Positions 45,523 through 55,281 of a stretch of 58,181 nt of DNA are shown piece by piece. The notes beneath the pieces were generated by a model, which did no database searches, was not told the origin of the DNA, and was given only the letters and a program-made list of their open reading frames with translations. The stretch is from Metasolibacillus meyeri (GTDB lineage: Bacteria > Bacillota > Bacilli > Bacillales_A > Planococcaceae). The stretch spans positions 1-58,181 of the forward strand of contig NZ_PYWN01000001.1 of assembly GCF_003049505.1 (NCBI RefSeq). Direction: 5' to 3'. The first letter of the stretch is position 1. Each line of letters starts with the position of its first letter. The translations under genes and the position numbers were made by a program.

Positions 45523-46728
45523 ATGTATTGGTTAACGAATGCACGATTAGAAACAGGCTATGAAATGGACGATGAAACGATCATTGGCACGAAAACGGCA
45601 AACTTTCATTTATTGATAAAGGATGAGGTTATTGCAAAAATTGTGCCTGCAACGGAACGTTTAACAGATAATTTACCACAAAAGGATGCCAAAAATTTAT
45701 TAGTATTACCTTCCTTTGTAGAAAAGCACTGTCATTTAGATAAAACATTACTCGGTGATGATTGGCGTGCTATCACACCGGCGAAAGATATTTTCCAACG
45801 TTTTGAAGTGGAAAAAACAGCATTACCTACATTACGCACAACGACACAGGAGCGCGCAGAAACGTTGCTTACTCGCTATTCACAGTACGGTGTGACACAT
45901 GTTCGTACACATGTTGATATTTACCCAGAAGTCGGCTTAAAAAATTTAGAGCAGGTACAAAAGGCGCTCCAAACATTTGACAAAAGGCTATCGAATGAAA
46001 TTGTGGCATTTCCACAGCATGGTTTGCTGCGTACAGAGGCAAAACAGCTAGTGCGAGAAGCGCTGCGACAAGGTGCAGGATTAGTCGGCGGTGTAGATCC
46101 AGCAATGGTGGATGGTGATATTGAACGTTCATTGCAGCAGATGGTGGAGCTTGCGGTAGAAGGCAATGCAGGTATTGATTTACATTTACACGATGCAGAC
46201 CAGCTAGGTATTTTTACGATAAAACGTTTGGCCGAATTAACGGTAGAGGCGGATTTACAAGGTAAAGTAGCAGTAAGCCATGCATTTGCGCTTGGTGATA
46301 TATCTTCAGCTCAGGCTGAGGGAATGGCGGATATTTTAGCAAAGGCGGGTATGACAATTATTACAAGTGCTCCAATCGGACGCAATTTCCCACCTGTCGG
46401 CTTATTGCATAAAAAAGGTGTCAATGTTGCGGTAGGCTGTGATAATATTTTTGACTCATGGTCACCGTTTGGCAATGGCGATATTTTAGAGCGTGCAGGT
46501 CGTCTGGCACAGCTTTCAAGATGGTCGCATGAGCGTGCATTAGCAGAAACACTGCAATTTATTACAGGAGGCATCAAGCCACTTGATAATAAAGGACAAC
46601 AAGCTTGGCCAAAAATAGGAGATTTAGCCAATATGGTACTTGTCGAAGCGTCATGCTCTGCGGAAGCAATTGCAAGAACATCGCAGCGAATGACAACAAT
46701 ATATAAAGGGAATATAGTGACAGATTGA
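45523..46728 (+). CDS. Cytosine-deaminase-like amidohydrolase 2
   Basis: Paralogue of the preceding enzyme, 401 aa. It opens MYWLTNARLETGYEMDDETI, near-identical in layout to MNYWLTNARLEQGYYYENNT, and shares KHCHLDKTLLGDD, DLHLHDADQLGIF, VSHAFALGDI and CDNIFDSWSPFGNGD. The acid before the dipole pocket differs (GCDN versus GDDS), so the two probably act on different substrates or sequential steps. ATG at 45523 is used. No transporter lies in this operon. Confidence 0.87.
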   Translation: MYWLTNARLETGYEMDDETIIGTKTANFHLLIKDEVIAKIVPATERLTDNLPQKDAKNLLVLPSFVEKHCHLDKTLLGDDWRAITPAKDIFQRFEVEKTALPTLRTTTQERAETLLTRYSQYGVTHVRTHVDIYPEVGLKNLEQVQKALQTFDKRLSNEIVAFPQHGLLRTEAKQLVREALRQGAGLVGGVDPAMVDGDIERSLQQMVELAVEGNAGIDLHLHDADQLGIFTIKRLAELTVEADLQGKVAVSHAFALGDISSAQAEGMADILAKAGMTIITSAPIGRNFPPVGLLHKKGVNVAVGCDNIFDSWSPFGNGDILERAGRLAQLSRWSHERALAETLQFITGGIKPLDNKGQQAWPKIGDLANMVLVEASCSAEAIARTSQRMTTIYKGNIVTD

Positions 46729-46775
46729 AAAAAACGCTGTAAAAGCTGATATCAGGCTTTTACAGCGTTTTTTTG
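46727..46775 (+). terminator. Terminator of the amidohydrolase operon
   Basis: AAAAAACGCTGTAAAAGC and GCTTTTACAGCGTTTTTT flank TGATATCAG; a long run of T follows. Confidence 0.92.
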
Positions 46776-46895
46776 TTGTTGTGAAGATTTTTTTATGATT
46801 TCTTGGATTTTTTATTATTATTTAACCTAATTTTAACCTTTGCTTTATATAATCATTTGTGGATAAACATTTTTTGGGAAATAAAGAAAGGGGTG

Positions 46896-47387
46896 GTGAT
46901 TATAAAGCAATTAAAATTAAAAACTATTTCACAAGAAGATATACCCTTTTTATTCACAATTTATGCTTCGACTAGAAAGCAAGAGGTGGATAAGTGGGGG
47001 TGGACAGAGGAGCAACAAAATACATTTTTAACAATGCAATGGCAGGCACAGCAAGCATCATACAGCCAACAATTCCCACAAGCTAGTCAGTGGCTCATTT
47101 TATTTGAAAATAATGCGGTAGGAAGATGCATAATTGAGGATTTACAACAATATTTACATCTTATCGACCTGTCAATACTGCCTAACTATCAAGGAAAGGG
47201 AATAGGCACGACAGTATTAAAGCGATTGCAGCAAATGGTGACACAAGATGAGAAGCCACTGTGTTTGAAGGTGCTGAGGACAAATCCCGCAAAGCAATTA
47301 TATGAGCGATTGGGCTTTAAACAGATAGGTGTAGACGAATTATATGTGGAGATGCAATGGAATGAAAAAAGGGAGGAGAATAAATAA
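46896..47387 (+). CDS. GNAT-family acetyltransferase
   Basis: Probable N-acetyltransferase of about 163 aa. The acetyl-CoA motif is LSILPNYQGKGIGTTVLKRL and the C-terminus reads NPAKQLYERLGFKQIGVDEL. The start is uncertain: AAAGGGGTGGTGAT is an excellent ribosome binding region, but the in-frame GTG codons (46893, 46896) lie within it and no ATG follows at good distance. Its stop overlaps the ATG of the first tail-collar gene, so it is the head of that operon. It may modify the collar proteins; this is inference from linkage. Confidence 0.8.
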   Translation: MIIKQLKLKTISQEDIPFLFTIYASTRKQEVDKWGWTEEQQNTFLTMQWQAQQASYSQQFPQASQWLILFENNAVGRCIIEDLQQYLHLIDLSILPNYQGKGIGTTVLKRLQQMVTQDEKPLCLKVLRTNPAKQLYERLGFKQIGVDELYVEMQWNEKREENK

Positions 47388-47899
47388 TGGCAGAAGCGTA
47401 TGTAGGAGAAATTCGAATGTTCAGTGGTCAGTATGCGCCAGTTGGATGGGAATTTTGTAATGGGCAGCTATTATCAATAACGGAGCATGAAGCTTTATAC
47501 GTGCTGCTTGGCACGACCTATGGTGGAGATGGACAGACAAATTTTGCTTTACCTGATTTAAGAGGGCGATTACCACTTCATATAAGTAGCAATTATCCCC
47601 TTGGAAGTATGGGAGGAACTGAGTCTATTACATTAATACAAAATCAGTTACCAAGCCACACGCATAGCGTAATTGCAAATAATACACTAACAGCGGCAAC
47701 AGAAAGCTCACCTGCAAATAATGTATGGGGAGTATCAAGTGTAACAAATTATCAAGCAAATGCTACAAGCAATCTGGTAGCAATGAATACGAGTGTAATA
47801 GCGCCAGTGGGTGGCAATCAAGCACATAATAATATAATGCCATCACTTGCTGTCAATTTTATTATTGCAAAATGGGGGATATTCCCTACAGAAAATTGA
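47387..47899 (+). CDS. Tail-collar domain protein 1 (MdpB-like)
   Basis: Protein of 170 aa with a phage tail collar domain at the N-terminus (MAEAYVGEIRMFSGQYAPVG, then WEFCNGQLLSI and TTYGGDGQTNFALPDLRGR), a variable middle (about 85-130) and a conserved C-terminus (GNQAHNNIMPSLAVNFIIAKWGIFP). No signal peptide. These microcystin-dependent-protein (MdpB) relatives usually come in threes and are not part of a phage module; their function is not established. First of three tandem copies. Confidence 0.88.
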   Translation: MAEAYVGEIRMFSGQYAPVGWEFCNGQLLSITEHEALYVLLGTTYGGDGQTNFALPDLRGRLPLHISSNYPLGSMGGTESITLIQNQLPSHTHSVIANNTLTAATESSPANNVWGVSSVTNYQANATSNLVAMNTSVIAPVGGNQAHNNIMPSLAVNFIIAKWGIFPTEN

Positions 47900-47915
47900 A
47901 AGGAGGATGAGTAAA

Positions 47916-48416
47916 ATGGCAGAACCATTTTTAGGAGAAATACGTTTATTTGCTTTTAATCGAATACCAAAGGGGTGGTTGCCTTGTAACGGTCAACTAT
48001 TACCGATAAATGTAAATCAAGCTCTTTATTCATTATTAGGTGCTACTTATGGAGGGGATGGACGAACAACTTTTGCACTTCCTAATTTGCAAGGGAGAGT
48101 ACCTGTACATCAAGGGGCAGGCATTAACTATGGCACAGCAGGCGGTGAGGCGACACATACATTGACTGTAAATGAAATGCCTCAACATACACATACAGCC
48201 TATGCAGACACAGCAAATGCTACGCAAGCATCACCTCAAAATAATACATGGGGAACAGTGAGTGATGAAAGCATTTATGCACAGAGTGGCAACGTGACAA
48301 TGAATGGGACGGCTTTATCAAGTGCTGGGCAGAGCGCTGCGCATAATAATATGCAACCATATTTAGCTCTGTCTTTCTGTATTGCAACAAGCGGAATTTA
48401 TCCATCAAGAAACTAA
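47916..48416 (+). CDS. Tail-collar domain protein 2 (MdpB-like)
   Basis: Second copy, 166 aa: AEPFLGEIRLFAFNRIPKGW, PCNGQLLPINVNQALYSLLG, ATYGGDGRTTFALPNLQGRV, and AHNNMQPYLALSFCIATSGI near the end. The central part differs from its neighbours while the ends are conserved, suggesting a shared scaffold with three distinct surfaces. ATG at 47916 follows AAAGGAGG; an earlier in-frame ATG lies too close to it. Confidence 0.88.
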   Translation: MAEPFLGEIRLFAFNRIPKGWLPCNGQLLPINVNQALYSLLGATYGGDGRTTFALPNLQGRVPVHQGAGINYGTAGGEATHTLTVNEMPQHTHTAYADTANATQASPQNNTWGTVSDESIYAQSGNVTMNGTALSSAGQSAAHNNMQPYLALSFCIATSGIYPSRN

Positions 48417-48430
48417 GGAGGGAAAAATAA

Positions 48431-48964
48431 ATGGCGGATGCATATATTGGAGAAATTCGTATTTTTGCAGGAAACTTTGCGCCAAGAGGATGGGCTTTAT
48501 GTGATGGGACTTTACTTCCTATTTCACAAAATCCAGCATTGTACAGCATTCTTGGCATGATATATGGTGGAGATGGCCAAACAACCTTTCGGCTACCTGA
48601 TTTAAGGGGACGCGCACCAATGCATTTTGGGCAAGGCTCAGGGTTAACGGAAAGAACTATAGGAGAGCAGGTTGGTGAAGGCGAAGTGACACTGGAAGTA
48701 TATCAGATGCCTAATCATACGCATATTGCACAGGGTTCATCGACTTTTGCCGGAGGAATAGATAATCCAACAAACGCGATTTGGGGGAGTGAGCCAGCCA
48801 ATACAGGAAGTAAACCCTATGTGAATTTCAGTAATCCAAGTGCGATGAACCCGTTAGCACTTCAACCACAAGGTAGTAACCAAGCGCATAATAATAGACA
48901 GCCATTTTTAGCAATGAATTTTATTATTTGTATAGATGATGGGGAATATCCTGCTCGACCATAA
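48431..48964 (+). CDS. Tail-collar domain protein 3 (MdpB-like)
   Basis: Third copy, 177 aa: ADAYIGEIRIFAGNFAPRGW, CDGTLLPISQNPALYSILG, MIYGGDGQTTFRLPDLRGRA and AHNNRQPFLAMNFIICIDDG. It has a slightly longer middle. It is 28 nt before the giant surface protein gene. Three collar proteins of this kind could form a heterotrimer, as collar and fibre proteins do; that is inference. Confidence 0.88.
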   Translation: MADAYIGEIRIFAGNFAPRGWALCDGTLLPISQNPALYSILGMIYGGDGQTTFRLPDLRGRAPMHFGQGSGLTERTIGEQVGEGEVTLEVYQMPNHTHIAQGSSTFAGGIDNPTNAIWGSEPANTGSKPYVNFSNPSAMNPLALQPQGSNQAHNNRQPFLAMNFIICIDDGEYPARP

Positions 48965-48992
48965 ATACTAATATATCGAAGGAGGAAGAGAA

Positions 48993-51900
48993 ATGGTGAA
49001 TACCTCTTTAAGGAGAATATTCATTCATCGAGTATGGATGCTAGTGATAATTGCAACATTAATATTTGCTAATTTAGGTATTCAACCTGTTAAGGCTAAC
49101 TCTCCAAGTACTTTAATACCGAATGAACAACTAGGTAAACGAAGTAGTGGGCTTCAATCTTCTCAAAATTCCATTATTATAAGAGAAAATGTACAAGGAC
49201 AAGGTGCTCTGCAATTTGATGGTATCGATACAACAAAAACAATTCTTTCTGCTGAGCTTAAATTGTATATTTTAAGTTATAGTGGACTTCCAACCACTTT
49301 GACAGTAGGTATTGGTGAGAATAATTGGACATCTAGCACTTCTAATGTAAACGATTTTCCAGAAATTAAAAACGGCCTGTCTCAAGGCTATCCAATTGGA
49401 GCATCTACAAGTGGTGATTATCTTCCAGTGCCAATTGATGTGACAGCACTATTAAATAGCCCTACAGCACTTGAGGGGCAAAAGGTGACATTTATAATCT
49501 CTAGCAATGTAAATGATATTGAAATGCTGAGATATGGACACGATGGAAGTGTTGCGCTTGCTAGCATGTATCCTACCCTAGAAATCACCTATGCAGCAAC
49601 TAATAGTGCGCCAACAGATATCACACTAGACAATAACATAATAGATGATAATCAACCAGCAGGTACGACCATCGGCACATTTAGTGCAATTGACCCTGAT
49701 GCAGGGGATGTCTTGACATATAGTCTTGTATCTGGTGAGGGTGACACAGATAATCAGCACTTTGCAATTGTTAATGATGCTTTACAAACAACAAGTACGC
49801 TGATACATGGAACATATAGTATACGAATAAGAGCAACAGACAGTGGCGGACTAACGTTTGAAAAGTCATTTACCATCATAGTAACAAATACGAATCAAGC
49901 GCCAACAGATATCACATTAAGCAATGCTAATATTGCTGAAAATGAGCCTATAAATACAGTAATAGGAACATTGGCAGCGGTAGACCCTGATGCAGGAGAT
50001 ACGTTCACCTATGCACTTGTTTCTGGTGCAGGTTCTACAGATAATGGCAGATTCACAATTAGTGGCAATGAACTTCGAACGGTAAGTATGTTCGACTATG
50101 AAATGAAAAATAGCTACTCTATACGAATAAGAGTGACCGATAATAGAGGAGCAACTTTTGAAAAGGTATTTACAATTACGATAACAGATGTGAATGAAGC
50201 ACCAACAGACATTACATTAACCCCTGCTATAATCGATGAAAATCAGCCTATTGGAACAACAGTAGGTACGCTGACAACGGTAGACCCTGATGCAGGAGAT
50301 ACATTCACCTATACACTTGTGGCTGGTGCAGGTTCTACAGATAATGGCAACTTCACAATTAGTGGCACTGCACTTCGAACGGCAAGTATGTTCGACTATG
50401 AAGCGAAAAATAGCTACAGTATACGAGTAAGAGTGTCAGATAGCGGTGAATTCATATTTGAAAAAATATTTACGATTACGGTAATAGATGTGAATGAAGC
50501 GCCAACAGACATTACACTAACTTCTACAGCAATTGATGAAAATCAGCCTATTGGAACAACAGTAGGTACGCTGACAACGATAGACCCTGATGCAGGAGAT
50601 ACATCCACCTATACACTTGTTTCTGGTACAGGTTCTACAGATAACGGAAGCTTTATGATTAACGGAAATGAACTGCGAACAGCTAACGAATTTGATTTTG
50701 AGACGAAAAGTAATTATAACATAAGGGTAAGAGCGACAGATAGCGGTGGTTTGTACTTTGAAAAAACATTTACAATTACTGTGAATGATGTTCCTGAAGA
50801 CCCTGAACCAACAATTGTTTCAACAACTCCCGCAAATAATTCGACAAATGTTGCGGTTAATCCAACGCTTACATTAACATTTAGTGAAGATGTTAGCGCT
50901 GTTATAGGAAAGAATATCCGCATTTATAATCAAGCTAACCATGAAATTGAAGCAATAGAAGTAACCACGCAAAATATTACGATAAATGGTGCTGTTGTAA
51001 GTATCTCATTACCTACGCATTTATTAAAAGGAACGACTTACTACGTACTTGTAGATGATGGTGCATTTGTAGATTCAGCCAATCAACCAGCAGGTGGTAT
51101 AACAAGTCCTACTGCATGGCGTTTTACAACAGTGCCTCCAAGTGCAAATGCACAATTAAGCAATATTGTATTGTCATCTGGTAGTTTAAGTCCTGGCTTT
51201 GACTCCGATACAATGAGCTATAATGTTCAAGTAGCGCATGATGTGTCTAGTATCGATATTACAGCTAGTTTAGCAGATAGTGCTAGTACAATGACGATAA
51301 ATGGAAGTTTGCTAGCTAATGCGCAAGCTGTCAATGTGTCACTGCTAACAGGTACAAATATAATTGGTATTGTTGTAACGGCTGAGGACGGGACCACAAC
51401 GAGAACATATAATTTGACGATTACAAAAGCAACACCACCACTTGAGCAAGTAGGAGATGTGAATTTCAGCTCGCTAGGTATTGCGACATGGGCAGATGTG
51501 GCAAATGAGGTTTCCTATGCTGTACAGCTTTATAAAGACAATATACCGGTGGGGAGTCGTGTGAGTGTAGGAGCGAATAATCTATCCTATGATTTCCTAG
51601 CAACGATGCGTACAGAAGAGGCAGGACATTATACTGTCACGGTTGTTGCAAAAGGAGATGGTATAGCTTATTTAGATGCGCCAGATTCAGAGCCTTCTAA
51701 TACACAGACGATTATTAAATTAGCAACGCCTACAGGCAGTGTATGGGACGGCAAAGTAGCAAAATGGCAGGCTGTTCCACATGCAGTCAGCTATGATGTT
51801 CAATTATATAAAGAGACAGTAGCTCTAGGTGCAGCTGTCAATGTGGTGGCAAATGATGAGCAAATCGATTTGACAACAGCTATGCAATCTATCGGTGACT

Positions 51901-53825
51901 ATACGTTTACAGTTCAGGCAAAGGGAGATGCTGCACTAGTTTTGGATGGAGAGGTAGGCAACTCATCATCCGTCTATAGTGTAACACCACCCACATATAC
52001 AGTTGAGTACGATGGTAACGGACATACATCTGGCACAGTACCTATAGATAGTACAGCTTATTTGCAAAATGCTACGGTAATCATCGCAGATAATAGTGGA
52101 GATTTGAGAAAAGTAGGGCACACTTTCACAGGGTGGAATACAGCGGCAGATGGAACAGGTACAACGTATTTACCAAATGCAGATTTCATCATGGAGGAGG
52201 AAAATGTTACACTTTACGCAAATTGGGCAATTAATCACTACACGGTGACATTCGAAACAAATGGTGGCAATATAATTGCAGCTCAAAACATTGTGTACAA
52301 TAAAGGGCTGATACCACCACAACCAATAAGACAAGGTTATACATTTGCTGGTTGGTATAAGGATGCAAATTTCGAGTATCCATGGAATAGTATGATAGAT
52401 GTTGTGACACAAAATATAACGCTTTATGCAAAATGGCTTGTGAATGGCGCTGGAATAAGTCCGCTTATACCCGAGCCACCAAGTATTAATCCTGTACCAC
52501 CTCCATCTACACAGATTGAACAAATTGTTATAGATATTAAATCGACTACTGAAGAAGTGGTGACGCAAATCATTGTTAAGCGTACGACAAATGCAGATGG
52601 CACAAGGGATGAAGTTATTTTAACAGAGGAAAGTATGTCTGAGACAGTAGCTAAATTAAGAGAAATGGGTGCAAATACGTTACGTCTTGCTATACCAGAT
52701 GCTCAAAATCTAGTAACCCAAATTGATTTATCTATATTAGCCAATGCGCTAAAAATACTAAAGCAGGATGCCATTCATCTAGATATTTTGACGAATAATG
52801 TTGAAATTAACGTAGTATCAAACACGCTTGCTACTTTTGAGGGAGATCTATATTTCCGCCTAATACCAATAAAGACTACGATGGGGCAAGCAGAAATTGA
52901 GCAACGGTTAAAGCAGCAAGAGATGCTACGTCAATTACTTGGCAATCAGGATGTCAAACTATTAGGTCAGCCAATGAAAATGGAAACAAATATGCAAAAC
53001 CGTCCTGTGACATTGACGTTACCTTTATTTGCAGGTTTGCCAAATGAACAGCTTGCACAGTTAGCTGTGTTTATCGAGCACAGTGATGGGACAAATGAAA
53101 TTGTGCGTGGCCAAATTGTAGACTTCCAAAATGAGCGTTTAGGTTTCCAGTTTGAAGTAAATAAATTTTCGACTTTTTCACTTATTTCTTTACCAATAAC
53201 AGATAAACCTGAAGTAGAAGAGATATACCTACCATATATTCAAGGCTATGTAGATGGAACATTCCGTTTAAATGCACCTGTTACGAGAGCGCAAATTGCA
53301 ACGATGTTTGCGCGTCATTTAACAAACGATGAAATTCCGCAAGCAATAGCTACATTTACAGATACGGTAGGCCATGGGGCGAAAGACGCAATTGAATATG
53401 TACGAGAAAACGGGCTATTTGATGGGGCAACAGCAACGACCTTCCAGCCAAATCAATCCATTACTCGTGCTCAAATGGCAGCAGTAGCTGTACGTTGGAT
53501 TGAGCGACAATGTGCATCAAACAGTGCCGCTTCCTTCTGTAAACAGCAAGGAGAAGCAATGGTCTTTAAAGATGTCCAATCAAATCATTGGGCAGCAGAA
53601 GCGATTGGCAAAATAAGTGCCTTGGGTATTATGACAGGTGTTAGCGACAAACAGTTTAATCCGCATAGCACATTAACACGAGCGCAAGCAGTGAAAGTAT
53701 TAAATCGCTTATTTGAACGTTCGCTACCAATAGAGGTTGAAACACCACTCTTTACAGATGTACCAACAGAACATTGGGCATTTTTCGAAATTTATGGAGC
53801 GGCACTACCTCAAACAAAAAAATAA
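48993..53825 (+). CDS. Giant S-layer-anchored cadherin-repeat surface protein
   Basis: Exported cell-surface protein of 1610 aa. Order: signal peptide (to about 36, IQPVKANS), a DNRLRE-like beta domain (about 40-205), four cadherin-type repeats (206-602, each about 100 aa with DxDAGD and DVNEAPTDITL motifs for calcium), a Big_5/SbsA-like Ig domain (about 603-712), a cadherin-like beta sandwich (713-812), two Fn3-like regions, two Listeria-Bacteroides repeats (about 1000-1150, TFTGWNTAADGTG and TFAGWYKDANFEY), a Pro-rich hinge, a unique region, and SLH domains (about 1410-1600) that bind pyruvylated wall polymer. The last SLH copy is cut short (ALPQTKK end). Likely an adhesin; cotranscription with the collar genes is suggested by the 28-nt gap. 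Confidence 0.92.
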   Translation: MVNTSLRRIFIHRVWMLVIIATLIFANLGIQPVKANSPSTLIPNEQLGKRSSGLQSSQNSIIIRENVQGQGALQFDGIDTTKTILSAELKLYILSYSGLPTTLTVGIGENNWTSSTSNVNDFPEIKNGLSQGYPIGASTSGDYLPVPIDVTALLNSPTALEGQKVTFIISSNVNDIEMLRYGHDGSVALASMYPTLEITYAATNSAPTDITLDNNIIDDNQPAGTTIGTFSAIDPDAGDVLTYSLVSGEGDTDNQHFAIVNDALQTTSTLIHGTYSIRIRATDSGGLTFEKSFTIIVTNTNQAPTDITLSNANIAENEPINTVIGTLAAVDPDAGDTFTYALVSGAGSTDNGRFTISGNELRTVSMFDYEMKNSYSIRIRVTDNRGATFEKVFTITITDVNEAPTDITLTPAIIDENQPIGTTVGTLTTVDPDAGDTFTYTLVAGAGSTDNGNFTISGTALRTASMFDYEAKNSYSIRVRVSDSGEFIFEKIFTITVIDVNEAPTDITLTSTAIDENQPIGTTVGTLTTIDPDAGDTSTYTLVSGTGSTDNGSFMINGNELRTANEFDFETKSNYNIRVRATDSGGLYFEKTFTITVNDVPEDPEPTIVSTTPANNSTNVAVNPTLTLTFSEDVSAVIGKNIRIYNQANHEIEAIEVTTQNITINGAVVSISLPTHLLKGTTYYVLVDDGAFVDSANQPAGGITSPTAWRFTTVPPSANAQLSNIVLSSGSLSPGFDSDTMSYNVQVAHDVSSIDITASLADSASTMTINGSLLANAQAVNVSLLTGTNIIGIVVTAEDGTTTRTYNLTITKATPPLEQVGDVNFSSLGIATWADVANEVSYAVQLYKDNIPVGSRVSVGANNLSYDFLATMRTEEAGHYTVTVVAKGDGIAYLDAPDSEPSNTQTIIKLATPTGSVWDGKVAKWQAVPHAVSYDVQLYKETVALGAAVNVVANDEQIDLTTAMQSIGDYTFTVQAKGDAALVLDGEVGNSSSVYSVTPPTYTVEYDGNGHTSGTVPIDSTAYLQNATVIIADNSGDLRKVGHTFTGWNTAADGTGTTYLPNADFIMEEENVTLYANWAINHYTVTFETNGGNIIAAQNIVYNKGLIPPQPIRQGYTFAGWYKDANFEYPWNSMIDVVTQNITLYAKWLVNGAGISPLIPEPPSINPVPPPSTQIEQIVIDIKSTTEEVVTQIIVKRTTNADGTRDEVILTEESMSETVAKLREMGANTLRLAIPDAQNLVTQIDLSILANALKILKQDAIHLDILTNNVEINVVSNTLATFEGDLYFRLIPIKTTMGQAEIEQRLKQQEMLRQLLGNQDVKLLGQPMKMETNMQNRPVTLTLPLFAGLPNEQLAQLAVFIEHSDGTNEIVRGQIVDFQNERLGFQFEVNKFSTFSLISLPITDKPEVEEIYLPYIQGYVDGTFRLNAPVTRAQIATMFARHLTNDEIPQAIATFTDTVGHGAKDAIEYVRENGLFDGATATTFQPNQSITRAQMAAVAVRWIERQCASNSAASFCKQQGEAMVFKDVQSNHWAAEAIGKISALGIMTGVSDKQFNPHSTLTRAQAVKVLNRLFERSLPIEVETPLFTDVPTEHWAFFEIYGAALPQTKK
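49608..50798 (+). repeat. Four tandem ~300-bp cadherin-repeat units
   Basis: Units start with GC(G/A)CCAACAGA at 49608, 49899, 50199 and 50499; the last three are exactly 300 bp apart and highly similar in DNA (for example GTAGACCCTGATGCAGGAGA recurs). The first unit is more diverged and 9 bp shorter. Confidence 0.9.
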
Positions 53826-53873
53826 ATAAATAAAACTAACAATCCTAAGTCAAGGACAAACTAAAAAAAGAGA

Positions 53874-54520
53874 TTAAGCTACTAAGAGATGGTTTCTGTA
53901 TTGCACAGGAGCCATCTTTTTTAGATGCCATTGATAGCGATAATTATTGGAATAGACCATGTAATGATTGATTTTCGCTTCCAGTTCATCGAGTGTTTTC
54001 GCAGAACTAAAGTCTACATCATCTTTAAAATGTCAAAAAAAAAAACGATTCCTGTGGCGCATTGTCCCAACAGTTTCCACGGCGTGACATTGATTGATCT
54101 AAGCCATGTTCCTTCGTCACCTTTGCCATTTGTTTATAAGGATTCGGCTTATGGTGAGGGCACTCAATCTCGTATTTTCTTAAAATACGCTGGATTTTCT
54201 TGCGACTCATCACACATTGGAAATCGTGTTCAAGCGTCATTTTAATAGAACGTGAGCCTCTCTTTATAACCACGGTGATTAAAGGCTTTTAAAATTAAAT
54301 CCCGTGCTTCTAAATCCTTTTGCTCTCCCACTGCTCGCGCGTCACTTGCCTTTAAATAGCTGTAATAATCTGATTGAGAAACGTTTAAGCGTTTACAAAA
54401 ATAAGTGACCATCCGTTCAAATGGAAACTCCGTGAGTGTATCTGAAATGAGTTGGTACACCTTACTTGTGCTGAGCTTTTGACTTTCGTTGAGCAGCTTC
54501 ATGCTGCTCCAAGATAGAAT
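53874..54520 (-). pseudogene. Broken IS3-family (IS150-group) transposase
   Basis: Minus-strand fragments in different frames join into an OrfB-like protein: VYQLISDTLTEFPFERMVTY...NHRGYK, then RGSRSIKMTLEHDFQCVMSR...NPYKQMAKVTKEH, then GLDQSMSRRGNCWDNAPQES, then HFKDDVDFSSAKTLDELEAK to the usual end YRNHLLVA at 53874. There is a frameshift near 54250, a second in a run of eleven T (plus-strand A, about 54036-54046), and an internal deletion between KVTKEH and GLDQ that removes the core with the first catalytic acids. It cannot transpose. Confidence 0.85.
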
Positions 54521-54639
54521 CGCTTCTACAACATTAATAGTTTTTCTTCGCTCTAATACAATGTTTACTTGCATTTTTGTATTTTTAATGAAATAATGGT
54601 AATTCAAGTGAAAAATAAAATAGGAAAAGAGGTCTTGTA

Positions 54640-55260
54640 TTGAAAAAAGTATTTTTTAAAGCATCTTTTTTACTCTGTTTCTCTCTAGCCTTATTTGTTT
54701 TTAATTCACACGCTTCTGCTAATGAATTGGATACAGATATTAACGCTGGACTATCAAATGGTGAAATAGTTGTTGATACATTTACGGAATTGATTCCTAC
54801 TAATGAAGTAATAAGGGAAGAGATTTTCTTCGAAAATGATGATTTAATTTCTACACAAGAAAGACGTTTGAGATGGTTTGCGGTTTCTTCAACTTACCAA
54901 GGTCTTACATACGGCGCATGGCAACCTGCTGGGGCTTCTACGATAAGTGGAGGAAGATTAAGTGCTTCTCACACTTCAACTGTTTCTCATAGATATTCTG
55001 GTACACTTAAGGTTCCAATAAAAACATTAGACTCTGTAGTTGGCTTTGATGTTACTAAATCATGGTCGGAAACAGTATCTTATACATCTACAGAATACCC
55101 TACTAATGGAAGATATCGTTTAGAATATAGACATGTATACCAAAAATATCAAGTTAAACAAGAACAAAAATATGATAGTCGAGTAGAAAAAGTCTATGAT
55201 ACACAATATGTTTACCCAGAAAAATGGATAGAACGTCAGTACAGAGTCGTACAATTTTAA
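54640..55260 (+). CDS. Uncharacterised secreted protein, 206 aa
   Basis: I do not recognise a family. It has a signal peptide (MKKVFFKASFLLCFSLALFV, cleavage likely after SHASA) and no cysteine in the mature part, which is beta-rich with many Ser/Thr/Tyr residues (STISGGRLSASHTSTVSHRY) and a charged Tyr/Lys/Gln tail (YQKYQVKQEQKYDSRVEKVY). Alternating polar-hydrophobic strands recall beta-pore-forming or glycan-binding secreted proteins, but there is no motif to claim that. The start is TTG after AGAGGT. It lies between IS3 remnants with a small membrane gene 21 nt downstream. Confidence 0.75.
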   Translation: MKKVFFKASFLLCFSLALFVFNSHASANELDTDINAGLSNGEIVVDTFTELIPTNEVIREEIFFENDDLISTQERRLRWFAVSSTYQGLTYGAWQPAGASTISGGRLSASHTSTVSHRYSGTLKVPIKTLDSVVGFDVTKSWSETVSYTSTEYPTNGRYRLEYRHVYQKYQVKQEQKYDSRVEKVYDTQYVYPEKWIERQYRVVQF

Positions 55261-55281
55261 AAAGAAAAGAGCAACAGACTT

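Noticed and set aside
47387-48964. Prophage tail module
   Set aside because: Only collar-domain proteins are present; there is no capsid, terminase, integrase, holin or lysin nearby, and the triplet pattern fits the MdpB group.
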